Shown: piece by piece, positions 1-5,152 of the stretch
Position numbering within the stretch: the first letter of the stretch is position 1
Layout: every line of letters starts with the position of its first letter
NCBI GenBank assembly: GCA_020627605.1
Contig: JAHDGO010000149.1
Location: forward strand, 1 to 5,588
DNA: 5,588 nucleotides
Reading direction: 5' to 3'
DNA from: Yoonia sp.
GTDB taxonomy: Bacteria; Pseudomonadota; Alphaproteobacteria; Rhodobacterales; Rhodobacteraceae
Position numbers and translations under genes: made by a program
Notes under the pieces: model-generated
Told to the model about the DNA's origin: nothing
Databases searched by the model: none
Seen by the model: the letters and a program-made list of their open reading frames with translations, nothing else

Positions 1-332
1 AGACCGTCAACAACGCGGCCCAGCAGTTCGTCACCGATTGGCACGTCCACGATGGACTTGGTGCGCTTGACGGTGTCGCCTTCTTTGATGTCACGGTCGG
101 AACCAAAGATAACCACACCGACGTTGTCAGCTTCGAGGTTCAGGGCCATCCCGCGGATCCCGCCGGGGAACTCGACCATCTCACCAGCCTGCACGTTGTC
201 GAGGCCGTAGACACGGGCAATACCGTCGCCGACGCTCAGCACGCGGCCAACTTCGGCCACTTCAGCCTCTTGACCGAAGTTTTTGATCTGGTCCTTCAGG
301 ATCGCAGAGATTTCAGACGCTTGGATCGCCAT
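1..332 (-). CDS. atpA: F1Fo ATP synthase subunit alpha, N-terminal part (runs off the left edge)
   Basis: Alpha is the non-catalytic nucleotide-binding subunit of the F1 hexamer (alpha3beta3) on the cytoplasmic face of the inner membrane. The 110 visible codons begin MAIQASEIS and include the beta-barrel domain with [18 protein letters not shown] (about residues 27-44) and the [14 protein letters not shown] stretch (about 54-67), both typical of AtpA. The sequence ends before the Walker A loop, so nucleotide binding cannot be judged. The full protein is usually about 510 residues. The ATG at 332-330 follows the atpH stop directly (TAAATG), and a Shine-Dalgarno AAAGAGG (341-347) lies 8 nt upstream inside the end of atpH, which fixes the start. 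It is co-transcribed with, and probably translationally coupled to, atpH. No frameshift or unusual residue is seen. Identification is secure; only the truncation by the window limits it. Confidence 0.97.
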   Translation of the reverse strand, partial: MAIQASEISAILKDQIKNFGQEAEVAEVGRVLSVGDGIARVYGLDNVQAGEMVEFPGGIRGMALNLEADNVGVVIFGSDRDIKEGDTVKRTKSIVDVPIGDELLGRVVDG

Positions 333-893
333 TTATCCGACCTCTTTCATAGTGTTCTGGAGTGCGTTGAGCTTGGAGGCGATCGACGTGTCGATCATCT
401 TTGAGCCCACTTTTACGATAAGACCGCCAATGATGCTTTCATCGACGGTTTCTTGAATGGTCACGGCCTTGCCGACCTTGTCCTTGAGTGTCTTTGCCAG
501 CTTGTCGGCCTGTGCCTTTGTCAGCTTCTTGGCGGTTGTGACCTCTGCGGTTACTTCGCCACGCTCTTCGGCCAGACGGTCCTTCAGCACGGCAATCAGA
601 TGCGGCATCACGAACAGGCGGCGCTTGCTGGCCAGCAGGGCAAGCACGTTGCTTGTGGTGTCAGACAGCTTCATCTTCTTGGCAATCGCGGTGATTGCTG
701 TGGACTGTTCATCGCGGCTGTAAAGCGGCGAGGTCATCAATGTGCGCAGATCGGCGCTTTCTTCCATCGCCGCATCCAGCGCGGCCACATCTGATTCGAG
801 TGCCTTGATCGCCTTGCCTTCTTTGGCGAGGTCGAAAACGGCGGTCGCATAGCGCGCGGCGATGCCTGTCGAAATACCAGCAGTTTCGGACAC
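333..893 (-). CDS. atpH: F1Fo ATP synthase subunit delta (OSCP homologue)
   Basis: Delta forms part of the peripheral stalk and joins the top of the F1 alpha3beta3 head to the b subunits of Fo. The protein has 186 residues, a normal length for alphaproteobacteria. The N-terminal helical domain (about 10-110) begins with [14 protein letters not shown], the usual opening of the family. The C-terminal domain carries the delta/OSCP signature around residues 154-170 ([17 protein letters not shown]). The start is GTG at 893-891, chosen because GGAAGG (900-905 in plus coordinates) sits 6 nt upstream and MSETAGI leads straight into the conserved N-terminus. It appears to be the first gene of the operon, with atpA following without a gap; the usual alphaproteobacterial order then continues atpG-atpD-atpC, outside this window. 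No defect is seen. Confidence 0.97.
   Translation of the reverse strand: MSETAGISTGIAARYATAVFDLAKEGKAIKALESDVAALDAAMEESADLRTLMTSPLYSRDEQSTAITAIAKKMKLSDTTSNVLALLASKRRLFVMPHLIAVLKDRLAEERGEVTAEVTTAKKLTKAQADKLAKTLKDKVGKAVTIQETVDESIIGGLIVKVGSKMIDTSIASKLNALQNTMKEVG
341..347 (-). promoter_or_regulatory. Ribosome binding site of atpA, inside the 3' end of atpH
   Basis: On the minus strand AAAGAGG lies 8 nt before the atpA ATG (332-330) and within the last codons of atpH. Because stop and start codons abut, this site decides the atpA start and lets alpha be translated more often than delta, which fits the 3:1 alpha:delta ratio of the complex (inference). Confidence 0.75.
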
Positions 894-899
894 GTGTAG

Positions 900-905
900 C
901 CTTCC
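900..905 (-). promoter_or_regulatory. Ribosome binding site of atpH (supports the GTG start)
   Basis: GGAAGG on the minus strand lies 6 nt upstream of the GTG at 893-891. There is no ATG at a comparable distance, so this site is the main reason for accepting GTG as the atpH start. Confidence 0.7.
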
Positions 906-1018
906 GATATTTAGGCCCGGACCCGCAGCGCCCCGGTAAGCACGGGTGGCGGATGGGCGAGTTGTTCAGCCCCCAACAAAGACGAGAGCGGCAAAATCCT
1001 GCGCGATGTAACAGAGGT

Positions 1019-1047
1019 GTTATGGCGTCGCAAGCACCCTGCGACAA
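1019..1047 (-). promoter_or_regulatory. Putative promoter of the atp operon
   Basis: The stretch 906-1148 holds no credible gene and should contain the atp promoter, since a terminator lies just upstream of it. The best sigma70-like match on the minus strand is TTGTCG (1047-1042), a 17-nt spacer, then CATAAC (1024-1019), each 4 of 6 against consensus. Transcription would start near 1012, giving a leader of about 120 nt before atpH. A 6-bp inverted repeat (GTCGCA 1027-1032 / TGCGAC 1040-1045) overlaps the spacer and -35. This is a visual match only; other weak matches could serve. Confidence 0.35.
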
Positions 1048-1145
1048 GAATCCCCCTGTTACCAATGCATATGGTGCGCCACGCCCAAGTGAACAGCACA
1101 ATCGGCAAGAATTGCTGCGCTTTCCACGTTTTCGGTCCAAAATAC

Positions 1146-1179
1146 AAAAAGGCACGCGACATCTGATGTCGCGTGCCTT
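1146..1179 (-). terminator. Rho-independent terminator after the DUF2793 gene
   Basis: A perfect palindrome has arms 1149-1163 and 1165-1179 (core GGCACGCGACATC) and is immediately followed by TTTTT on the minus strand (1150-1146). It lies 24 nt past the stop codon of the DUF2793 gene and upstream of the atp promoter region, so it should end that transcript and insulate atpHA from read-through. In RNA a few central bases form the loop, leaving a stem of about 11-13 pairs. On the plus strand the hairpin is not followed by a T tract, so it acts mainly on minus-strand transcription. Confidence 0.88.
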
Positions 1180-1203
1180 GCGGTTGCAGGAAAGGCGGGA
1201 GCC

Positions 1204-1692
1204 TTAAAACAGATCGTGCCAAAGGGTGCCATCATGGCACCGCAGCCGGGCGATACTGGAATCAAAATAAACATCACCGGCCATCGGGCTGGATGGCGGG
1301 CTTGCCGGGGTCAGCTGCAACAGATCGCCAATATCGCCGTGTCCGTCCGCTGCCGCCAGCGTCACCCAGGCCCCGCCGTCATGCACCTGCAGCAGCCCGC
1401 TGTCATTAACCCAGGCCAGCCAGCCGTCCTGTGGCGCGACAAACAGCCAGCCACCGCCGCACCAGCAGGCAATCATACCGTCCTGCCCCGCCCAGGCGTC
1501 AGTGGCGGATGATCCCACCCCATAGGCCTCGCCCTCATTCGGGGCCAAAGGCGGCACGGTTGCACCGTTGGTGATCAGGGTCAGTTGCACAATCGCATCC
1601 AGCCGCTCGATCGCTTCGTTATGGGTGACGTGTTTTTGCGCCTGTGCCGGCATGATGAACGGCAAGGACAGGTTCGGAGAAATCTCTGGCAT
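1204..1692 (-). CDS. DUF2793-type protein of unknown function
   Basis: A 162-residue protein resembling the DUF2793 family, which is common in Rhodobacterales and often found in phage-like or appendage proteins. The conserved block begins PNLSLPFIMPAQAQKHVTHNEA (6-27) and runs through LDAIVQL (31-37), EGEAYGVG (53-60), DAWAGQDG (65-72) and WLFVAPQDGWLAWV (82-95). A second short module at the C-terminus, AGDVYFDSSIARLRCHDGTLW (138-158), resembles repeats in phage tail-fibre and adhesin-like proteins. No signal peptide, membrane segment or catalytic motif is visible; it is rich in Gly, Ala and Trp, suggesting a compact beta structure. The ATG at 1692 is preceded by AAGGTG 8 nt upstream. It is transcribed alone, divergently from gmd, with its own terminator. 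Family assignment is fairly sure from memory. The role is unknown; a surface, phage or gene-transfer-agent link is only inferred. Confidence 0.8.
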   Translation of the reverse strand: MPEISPNLSLPFIMPAQAQKHVTHNEAIERLDAIVQLTLITNGATVPPLAPNEGEAYGVGSSATDAWAGQDGMIACWCGGGWLFVAPQDGWLAWVNDSGLLQVHDGGAWVTLAAADGHGDIGDLLQLTPASPPSSPMAGDVYFDSSIARLRCHDGTLWHDLF

Positions 1693-1744
1693 GGGTCTGG
1701 CACCTTTGGGCTACGCGTTGCCGCGCGATCCTGCCCGGGGCCGG

Positions 1745-1772
1745 TCAATACACCCTGACAGCGCCGTCCCAA
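1745..1772 (-). promoter_or_regulatory. Putative promoter of the DUF2793 gene
   Basis: On the minus strand TTGGGA (1772-1767), a 16-nt spacer and TATTGA (1750-1745) make a weak sigma70-like promoter about 50 nt before the start codon. The CtrA-like box ends just upstream of the -35, a placement used at CtrA-activated promoters in Caulobacter. The -10 matches only 3 of 6 positions, so the call leans on its position next to the box. Confidence 0.3.
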
Positions 1773-1773
1773 G

Positions 1774-1823
1774 GTTAACTGATCCTTAAGACCTCTGCGC
1801 AAGGATGGTTAACAAATCCTAAT
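1774..1823. repeat. Paired GTTAAC-nn-ATCCT repeat and dyad in the divergent control region
   Basis: GTTAACTGATCCTTAA (1774-1789) recurs as GTTAACAAATCCTAAT (1808-1823), 12 of 16 positions identical, 34 bp apart. In addition the first unit forms a dyad with AAGGATGGTTAAC (1801-1813): its reverse complement, AAGGATCAGTTAAC, differs by one base gap and one substitution. The second unit ends 18 nt before the gmd ATG. The layout looks like an operator with two binding sites; the protein is not known. Confidence 0.6.
1775..1789. promoter_or_regulatory. CtrA-like binding site (TTAA-N7-TTAA)
   Basis: TTAA (1775-1778), 7 nt, TTAA (1786-1789) is an exact match to the CtrA box known from Caulobacter and other alphaproteobacteria. 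On the minus strand it reads TTAA-N7-TTAACC, including the extra C of the longer consensus, so it points toward the DUF2793 gene. It lies 53 bp before the gmd start and 83 bp before the DUF2793 start, so it could control either or both. The sequence match is direct; binding by CtrA is inferred. Confidence 0.55.
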
Positions 1824-1831
1824 CACATGCC

Positions 1832-1836
1832 GGGGA
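1832..1836 (+). promoter_or_regulatory. Ribosome binding site of gmd (decides between two ATGs)
   Basis: GGGGA sits 5 nt before the ATG at 1842, while the in-frame ATG at 1827 is preceded by an AT-rich stretch with no purine-rich site. It is a moderate site but, with the family N-terminus, it supports the 1842 start. Confidence 0.55.
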
Positions 1837-1841
1837 CCTGC

Positions 1842-2966
1842 ATGACAAAGACAGCTTTGATCACCGGCATCACCGGTCAGGACGGGTCCTATCTGGCGGA
1901 ATTCCTGCTGTCGAAGGGCTATGCGGTGCATGGGATCAAACGGCGTTCGTCCTCTTTGAATACAGACCGCATTGACCACATCTATCAGGATCCGCAAGCG
2001 CATGACCCCCGTCTGGTTCTGCATTATGGCGACCTGACGGATGCATCCAACCTGACCCGCATCGTGGCAGAGGTGCAGCCCGACGAGATCTACAACCTCG
2101 GCGCACAGTCCCATGTCGCCGTCAGCTTCGATACGCCCGAATATACAGCGGAGGTTGATGCCATCGGCACCCTGCGCCTGCTGGAGGCCGTGCGCTTTCT
2201 CGGGCTGGAAAGAAAGACACGGTTCTATCAGGCCTCGACCTCTGAACTTTATGGCAAGGTGCGCCAGAATCCACAGTCTGAGACAACGCCATTTCATCCC
2301 CGCAGCCCCTATGCGGTGGCCAAGCTCTATGCCTATTGGACCTGCGTGAACTACCGGGAGGCTTATGGGATGTTCGCCTGCAACGGCATCCTCTTCAATC
2401 ACGAAAGCCCGCGACGCGGCGAGACCTTTGTCACCCGCAAGATCACGCGCGGCCTGTCTTGGATCGCACTGGGGCTGCAGGACTGCCTCTACATGGGCAA
2501 TCTGGATGCGCTGCGCGACTGGGGTCATGCGCGCGACTACGTGGAAATGCAGTGGCTGATGCTGCAGCAGGACAGCCCAGATGACTATGTCATCGCCACG
2601 GGGCAGCAGCATTCGGTACGTGACTTTGTTGTCTGGACCGCCGCCGAACTGGGGATCACGCTGGCGTTTTCGGGGCGCGGTGCGCAGGAAATCGCGACCG
2701 TCACCGCCGTTAACCCCAACCGCGCACCTCAGGTGCGCAAGGGCGATGTCATCCTGCGGGTTGACCCGCGCTACTACCGTCCGGCAGAGGTGGAAAGCCT
2801 GCTTGGCGACCCCGGAAAGGCGAAGGCGCAACTTGGCTGGGCCCCCCGCACCTCACCGCAAGACATGTGCGCCGAGATGGTTGCCGCCGACCTGCAGGCC
2901 GCCCAGCGCGAGGCACTCTTGCGCCAATACGGCATGGGGCAGATGCAAATGGCAGACGCCAGATGA
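1842..2966 (+). CDS. gmd: GDP-mannose 4,6-dehydratase
   Basis: Converts GDP-D-mannose to GDP-4-keto-6-deoxy-D-mannose with bound NADP+, the first committed step to GDP-L-fucose, in the cytoplasm. It is an extended SDR-family protein. The nucleotide-binding loop is GITGQDG (G9, G12, G15). The active site matches the E. coli enzyme one residue later: STSELYG with T133 and E135, and Y157-x3-K161 in [39 protein letters not shown] and [12 protein letters not shown] are the usual Gmd signatures. The length is 374 residues (E. coli 373). The ATG at 1842 is preferred to one at 1827: GGGGA (1832-1836) lies 5 nt before it, and MTKTALITG opens exactly at the family's N-terminus, whereas 1827 has no ribosome binding site. 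First gene of gmd-fcl-galE; its stop overlaps the fcl start. Upstream lie the CtrA-like repeats. Nothing suggests loss of function. Confidence 0.96.
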   Translation: MTKTALITGITGQDGSYLAEFLLSKGYAVHGIKRRSSSLNTDRIDHIYQDPQAHDPRLVLHYGDLTDASNLTRIVAEVQPDEIYNLGAQSHVAVSFDTPEYTAEVDAIGTLRLLEAVRFLGLERKTRFYQASTSELYGKVRQNPQSETTPFHPRSPYAVAKLYAYWTCVNYREAYGMFACNGILFNHESPRRGETFVTRKITRGLSWIALGLQDCLYMGNLDALRDWGHARDYVEMQWLMLQQDSPDDYVIATGQQHSVRDFVVWTAAELGITLAFSGRGAQEIATVTAVNPNRAPQVRKGDVILRVDPRYYRPAEVESLLGDPGKAKAQLGWAPRTSPQDMCAEMVAADLQAAQREALLRQYGMGQMQMADAR

Positions 2967-3943
2967 AACGCGTCTTTGTAGCCGGCCATCAGGGCATGGT
3001 CGGCAGTGCAATCATGCGCCGGTTCGCACAGGTGGAGGACGTCACCCTGCTGACAGCCCACCGCAGGGAGCTTGATTTACGCGACCAGAGTGCGGCGACA
3101 GCATTTCTGCGGGCGCAGCGGCCCGATCTGGTGATTGTTGCCGCCGCAAAGGTCGGCGGCATTCTGGCAAACGCACGGTTTCCAGCCAGCTTTCTGCATG
3201 ACAACCTGATGATCGCCGCAAACCTGATCCAAGGCGCGCACCAGGCAGACGTGCAGCAGCTGATCCAGCTCGGCTCCAGCTGCATTTACCCACGCAATGC
3301 CCCGCAACCGATCCGCGAAGAGGCGTTACTGACCGGCACGCTTGAGCCCACAAACGAACCCTATGCCATCGCAAAGATCGCGGCGATCAAGCTATGCGAA
3401 AGCTATAACCTGCAATACGGCCGGGACTACCGCTCCCTGATGCCCACCAACCTTTACGGGCCCGGCGACAATTTCCACCCAGATCACGCTCATGTATTGC
3501 CAGCCTTAATGCAGCGCTATCATGCCGCCGTGCAGGCCAAGTCGGATGTGGTGACTTTGTGGGGGACTGGCAGGCCAAGGCGCGAGTTTCTGCATGTCGA
3601 TGATCTGGCCGATGCGGTCGCATTTATCGCGGCCCGTCCCCTTGCTGAATACGCTGCCGCCACAGGCCCAATGCAAAGCCACCTGAACGTTGGCACCGGC
3701 ATTGATATCACCATCAAAGAACTGGCACAGACCATGGCCAGCCTGACAGGTTTTGCCGGGCGCACGGTTGCCGATTTGTCCAAACCCGACGGCACGCCGC
3801 GCAAACGGCTCGACGTCGAAAAAATGGCCGGACTTGGCTGGACCGCGCGCACCTCCTTCGCGCAAGGACTGGCACAAACATATGACTGGTTTTGTGCCCA
3901 GTTGCAGACCGACAGCCCCATCAGGCGGGCCAGCAGTGGTTGA
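2963..3943 (+). CDS. fcl: GDP-L-fucose synthase (GDP-4-keto-6-deoxymannose 3,5-epimerase-4-reductase)
   Basis: Takes the product of Gmd, epimerises C3 and C5 and reduces C4 with NADPH to give GDP-L-fucose. The 326-residue protein (E. coli Fcl/WcaG 321) has the Rossmann loop GHQGMVG (G8, G11, G14), AAAKVGGI (60-67), LGSSCIYP with S105 and C107, NEPYAIAK with Y134 and K138, and FHPDHAHV with H177. These correspond to E. coli S107, C109, Y136, K140 and H179, so all catalytic residues are present. [13 protein letters not shown] (273-285) is the usual C-terminal substrate-binding block. The ATG overlaps the gmd stop as ATGA. No good ribosome binding site is visible in front, so translational coupling to gmd is likely. 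An in-frame extension upstream would run through gmd and was rejected. The last residues (about 315-326) are not family-like and vary in this group. Also called wcaG. Confidence 0.96.
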   Translation: MKRVFVAGHQGMVGSAIMRRFAQVEDVTLLTAHRRELDLRDQSAATAFLRAQRPDLVIVAAAKVGGILANARFPASFLHDNLMIAANLIQGAHQADVQQLIQLGSSCIYPRNAPQPIREEALLTGTLEPTNEPYAIAKIAAIKLCESYNLQYGRDYRSLMPTNLYGPGDNFHPDHAHVLPALMQRYHAAVQAKSDVVTLWGTGRPRREFLHVDDLADAVAFIAARPLAEYAAATGPMQSHLNVGTGIDITIKELAQTMASLTGFAGRTVADLSKPDGTPRKRLDVEKMAGLGWTARTSFAQGLAQTYDWFCAQLQTDSPIRRASSG

Positions 3944-3981
3944 ACCCCTCTGCCAGACTGTCTAGACCAATCCTTGACAAC

Positions 3982-3988
3982 AAGAGGG
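3982..3988 (+). promoter_or_regulatory. Ribosome binding site of galE
   Basis: AAGAGGG lies 7 nt upstream of the ATG at 3996, the strongest Shine-Dalgarno match on the plus strand here. The 52-bp fcl-galE gap holds no terminator hairpin, so galE can be read from the gmd-fcl transcript yet initiate translation independently. Confidence 0.75.
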
Positions 3989-3995
3989 TCGTATC

Positions 3996-5012
3996 ATGCG
4001 GGTATTGGTCACAGGTGGCGCAGGTTACATCGGCAGCCACACATTGCTGGAACTGATGGCACAGGGGCACGAGGTTTGCGTGCTGGACAACTATTCCAAC
4101 GCCTCGCCAGAGGTGCTGACGCGGGTGCGTGCTCTCTCCAACGGTGCGATCAAGGACCATACCGGTGACGTGCGGGACGCCGCCAAGCTTGACGAGGTGA
4201 TGCAGGACTTTCAGCCAGAGGCGGTGATTCACTTTGCCGGGCTCAAGGCTGTGGGCGAAAGCACTGAGAAGCCGCTCTATTACTATGATGTCAATGTCGG
4301 CGGCACTTTGGCCCTGCTGCATGCCATGGAGCGGGCCGGATGCAAGCGCCTGATCTTTTCCTCATCGGCCACAGTCTATGGTGAGCCGGTCTATCTGCCA
4401 TATGACGAGGCGCACCCCACGAACCCGACATCGGTCTATGGTCATTCAAAACTGATGGCGGAACGGATTTTGACAGACTGGGCCGCCGCATACCCCGGAC
4501 GCACAGCCGTGCTTTTGCGTTATTTTAACCCGGTGGGCGCGCATCCCTCTGCCCAGATCGGTGAGGATCCCAGCGATATCCCCAACAACCTGATGCCGTT
4601 TATCGCGCAGGTGGCGGTCGGCAAACGCGAGGCGCTACAGGTCTTTGGCGATGACTATGACACGCCGGACGGAACCGGGCAGCGCGACTATATCCATGTG
4701 GTCGATCTTGCGCGGGCGCATGTGGCGGCGGTGGATTACGCCGCCCGTGAGACCGGCGCGCGCCCCTTCAATATCGGCACCGGCCAAAGTTATAGCGTGC
4801 GCGAAATGGTCGCCGCGTTTGAACGGGCCTGTGGTCATCCGATTGCAACCAAGCAGGCCCCGCGCCGGGCAGGTGACATCGCTGCGATGCAGGCTGATGC
4901 CAGCCGCGCGGCTGAAGAGTTGGGATGGACGGCAACCCATGATCTGGATGACATGACAGCCAGCACATGGGCCTGGCAGTCGCAAAACCCTGATGGCTAT
5001 GGGGAATCCTAG
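3996..5012 (+). CDS. galE: UDP-glucose 4-epimerase
   Basis: Interconverts UDP-glucose and UDP-galactose with tightly bound NAD+; in this setting it supplies UDP-galactose for surface glycan synthesis. It has 338 residues, the same as E. coli GalE. The nucleotide-binding loop is GGAGYIG (G7, G10, G13). The SDR catalytic residues are S124 in FSSSATVYG and Y148-x3-K152 in SVYGHSK. HFAGLKAVGES (79-89), RYFNPVGAHPS (175-185) and GTGQRDYIHVVDLA (227-240) are strong GalE signatures, and the C-terminus ends in the usual WQSQNPDGY. At the position matching E. coli Y299, which limits the enzyme to non-acetylated sugars, it appears to have M298 (in GDIAAMQADAS), so acceptance of UDP-GlcNAc/GalNAc cannot be excluded. 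The start is fixed by AAGAGGG 7 nt upstream. Third gene of the operon, followed by a hairpin terminator and a convergent gene. Confidence 0.96.
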   Translation: MRVLVTGGAGYIGSHTLLELMAQGHEVCVLDNYSNASPEVLTRVRALSNGAIKDHTGDVRDAAKLDEVMQDFQPEAVIHFAGLKAVGESTEKPLYYYDVNVGGTLALLHAMERAGCKRLIFSSSATVYGEPVYLPYDEAHPTNPTSVYGHSKLMAERILTDWAAAYPGRTAVLLRYFNPVGAHPSAQIGEDPSDIPNNLMPFIAQVAVGKREALQVFGDDYDTPDGTGQRDYIHVVDLARAHVAAVDYAARETGARPFNIGTGQSYSVREMVAAFERACGHPIATKQAPRRAGDIAAMQADASRAAEELGWTATHDLDDMTASTWAWQSQNPDGYGES

Positions 5013-5031
5013 GGCTGCGACCCCAAGAATC

Positions 5032-5063
5032 AAAAGCGCCTTGTGCCAACAAACACAAGGCGC
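5032..5063. terminator. Hairpin terminator between convergent galE and the phosphohexomutase gene
   Basis: GCGCCTTGTG (5036-5045) and CACAAGGCGC (5054-5063) form a perfect 10-bp stem with an 8-nt loop. On the minus strand the stem is followed by TTTTG (5035-5031) and more T-rich sequence, so it fits best as the terminator of the mutase gene, which stops 90 nt upstream of the stem. It begins 24 nt after the galE stop and may also end the plus-strand operon, though no T run follows on that strand. Confidence 0.75.
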
Positions 5064-5078
5064 AATGAAGATTGATCG

Positions 5079-5121
5079 TTAACCCAAAACTACACTTTAA
5101 CGTCCCCGCACAATGATTAAC
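5079..5121. repeat. Three TTAAC half-sites in the convergent intergenic region
   Basis: TTAAC occurs three times in the same orientation, at 5079-5083, 5097-5101 and 5117-5121, spaced 18 and 20 bp. No pair has the 11-bp offset of a full CtrA box. The region lies between two gene 3' ends where no promoter is expected, so this may be chance in an AT-richer stretch. Confidence 0.35.
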
Positions 5122-5152
5122 CGGACTTGAACAGGTCGTTATGTGCGTTTTG

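Noticed and set aside
953..1207. 84-codon plus-strand frame in the atpH upstream region
   Set aside because: No ribosome binding site or family likeness, and it runs through the terminator palindrome. I see nothing coding in 906-1203.
709..1222. Minus-strand frames of 148 and 103 codons across the atpH upstream region
   Set aside because: They overlap the atpH start, its leader and the terminator hairpin, and their translations are rich in Arg and Cys without any family likeness; they look like noncoding frames.
1827..1841. Upstream ATG giving gmd five extra residues (MPGTC)
   Set aside because: No ribosome binding site precedes it, and the family N-terminus begins at the ATG at 1842.
1809..2831. 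340-codon open frame antisense to gmd
   Set aside because: It lies wholly over gmd, whose protein is recognised along its full length. Its translation shows no known family, and long antisense frames are common in GC-rich genes.
3506..3921. Open frames of 123 and 133 codons antisense to fcl
   Set aside because: Both overlap strongly conserved fcl sequence and show no recognisable motif or ribosome binding site.
3974..3979. Perfect -35 hexamer TTGACA before galE
   Set aside because: The matching -10 would fall inside galE after the start codon, where no TATAAT-like sequence is present.
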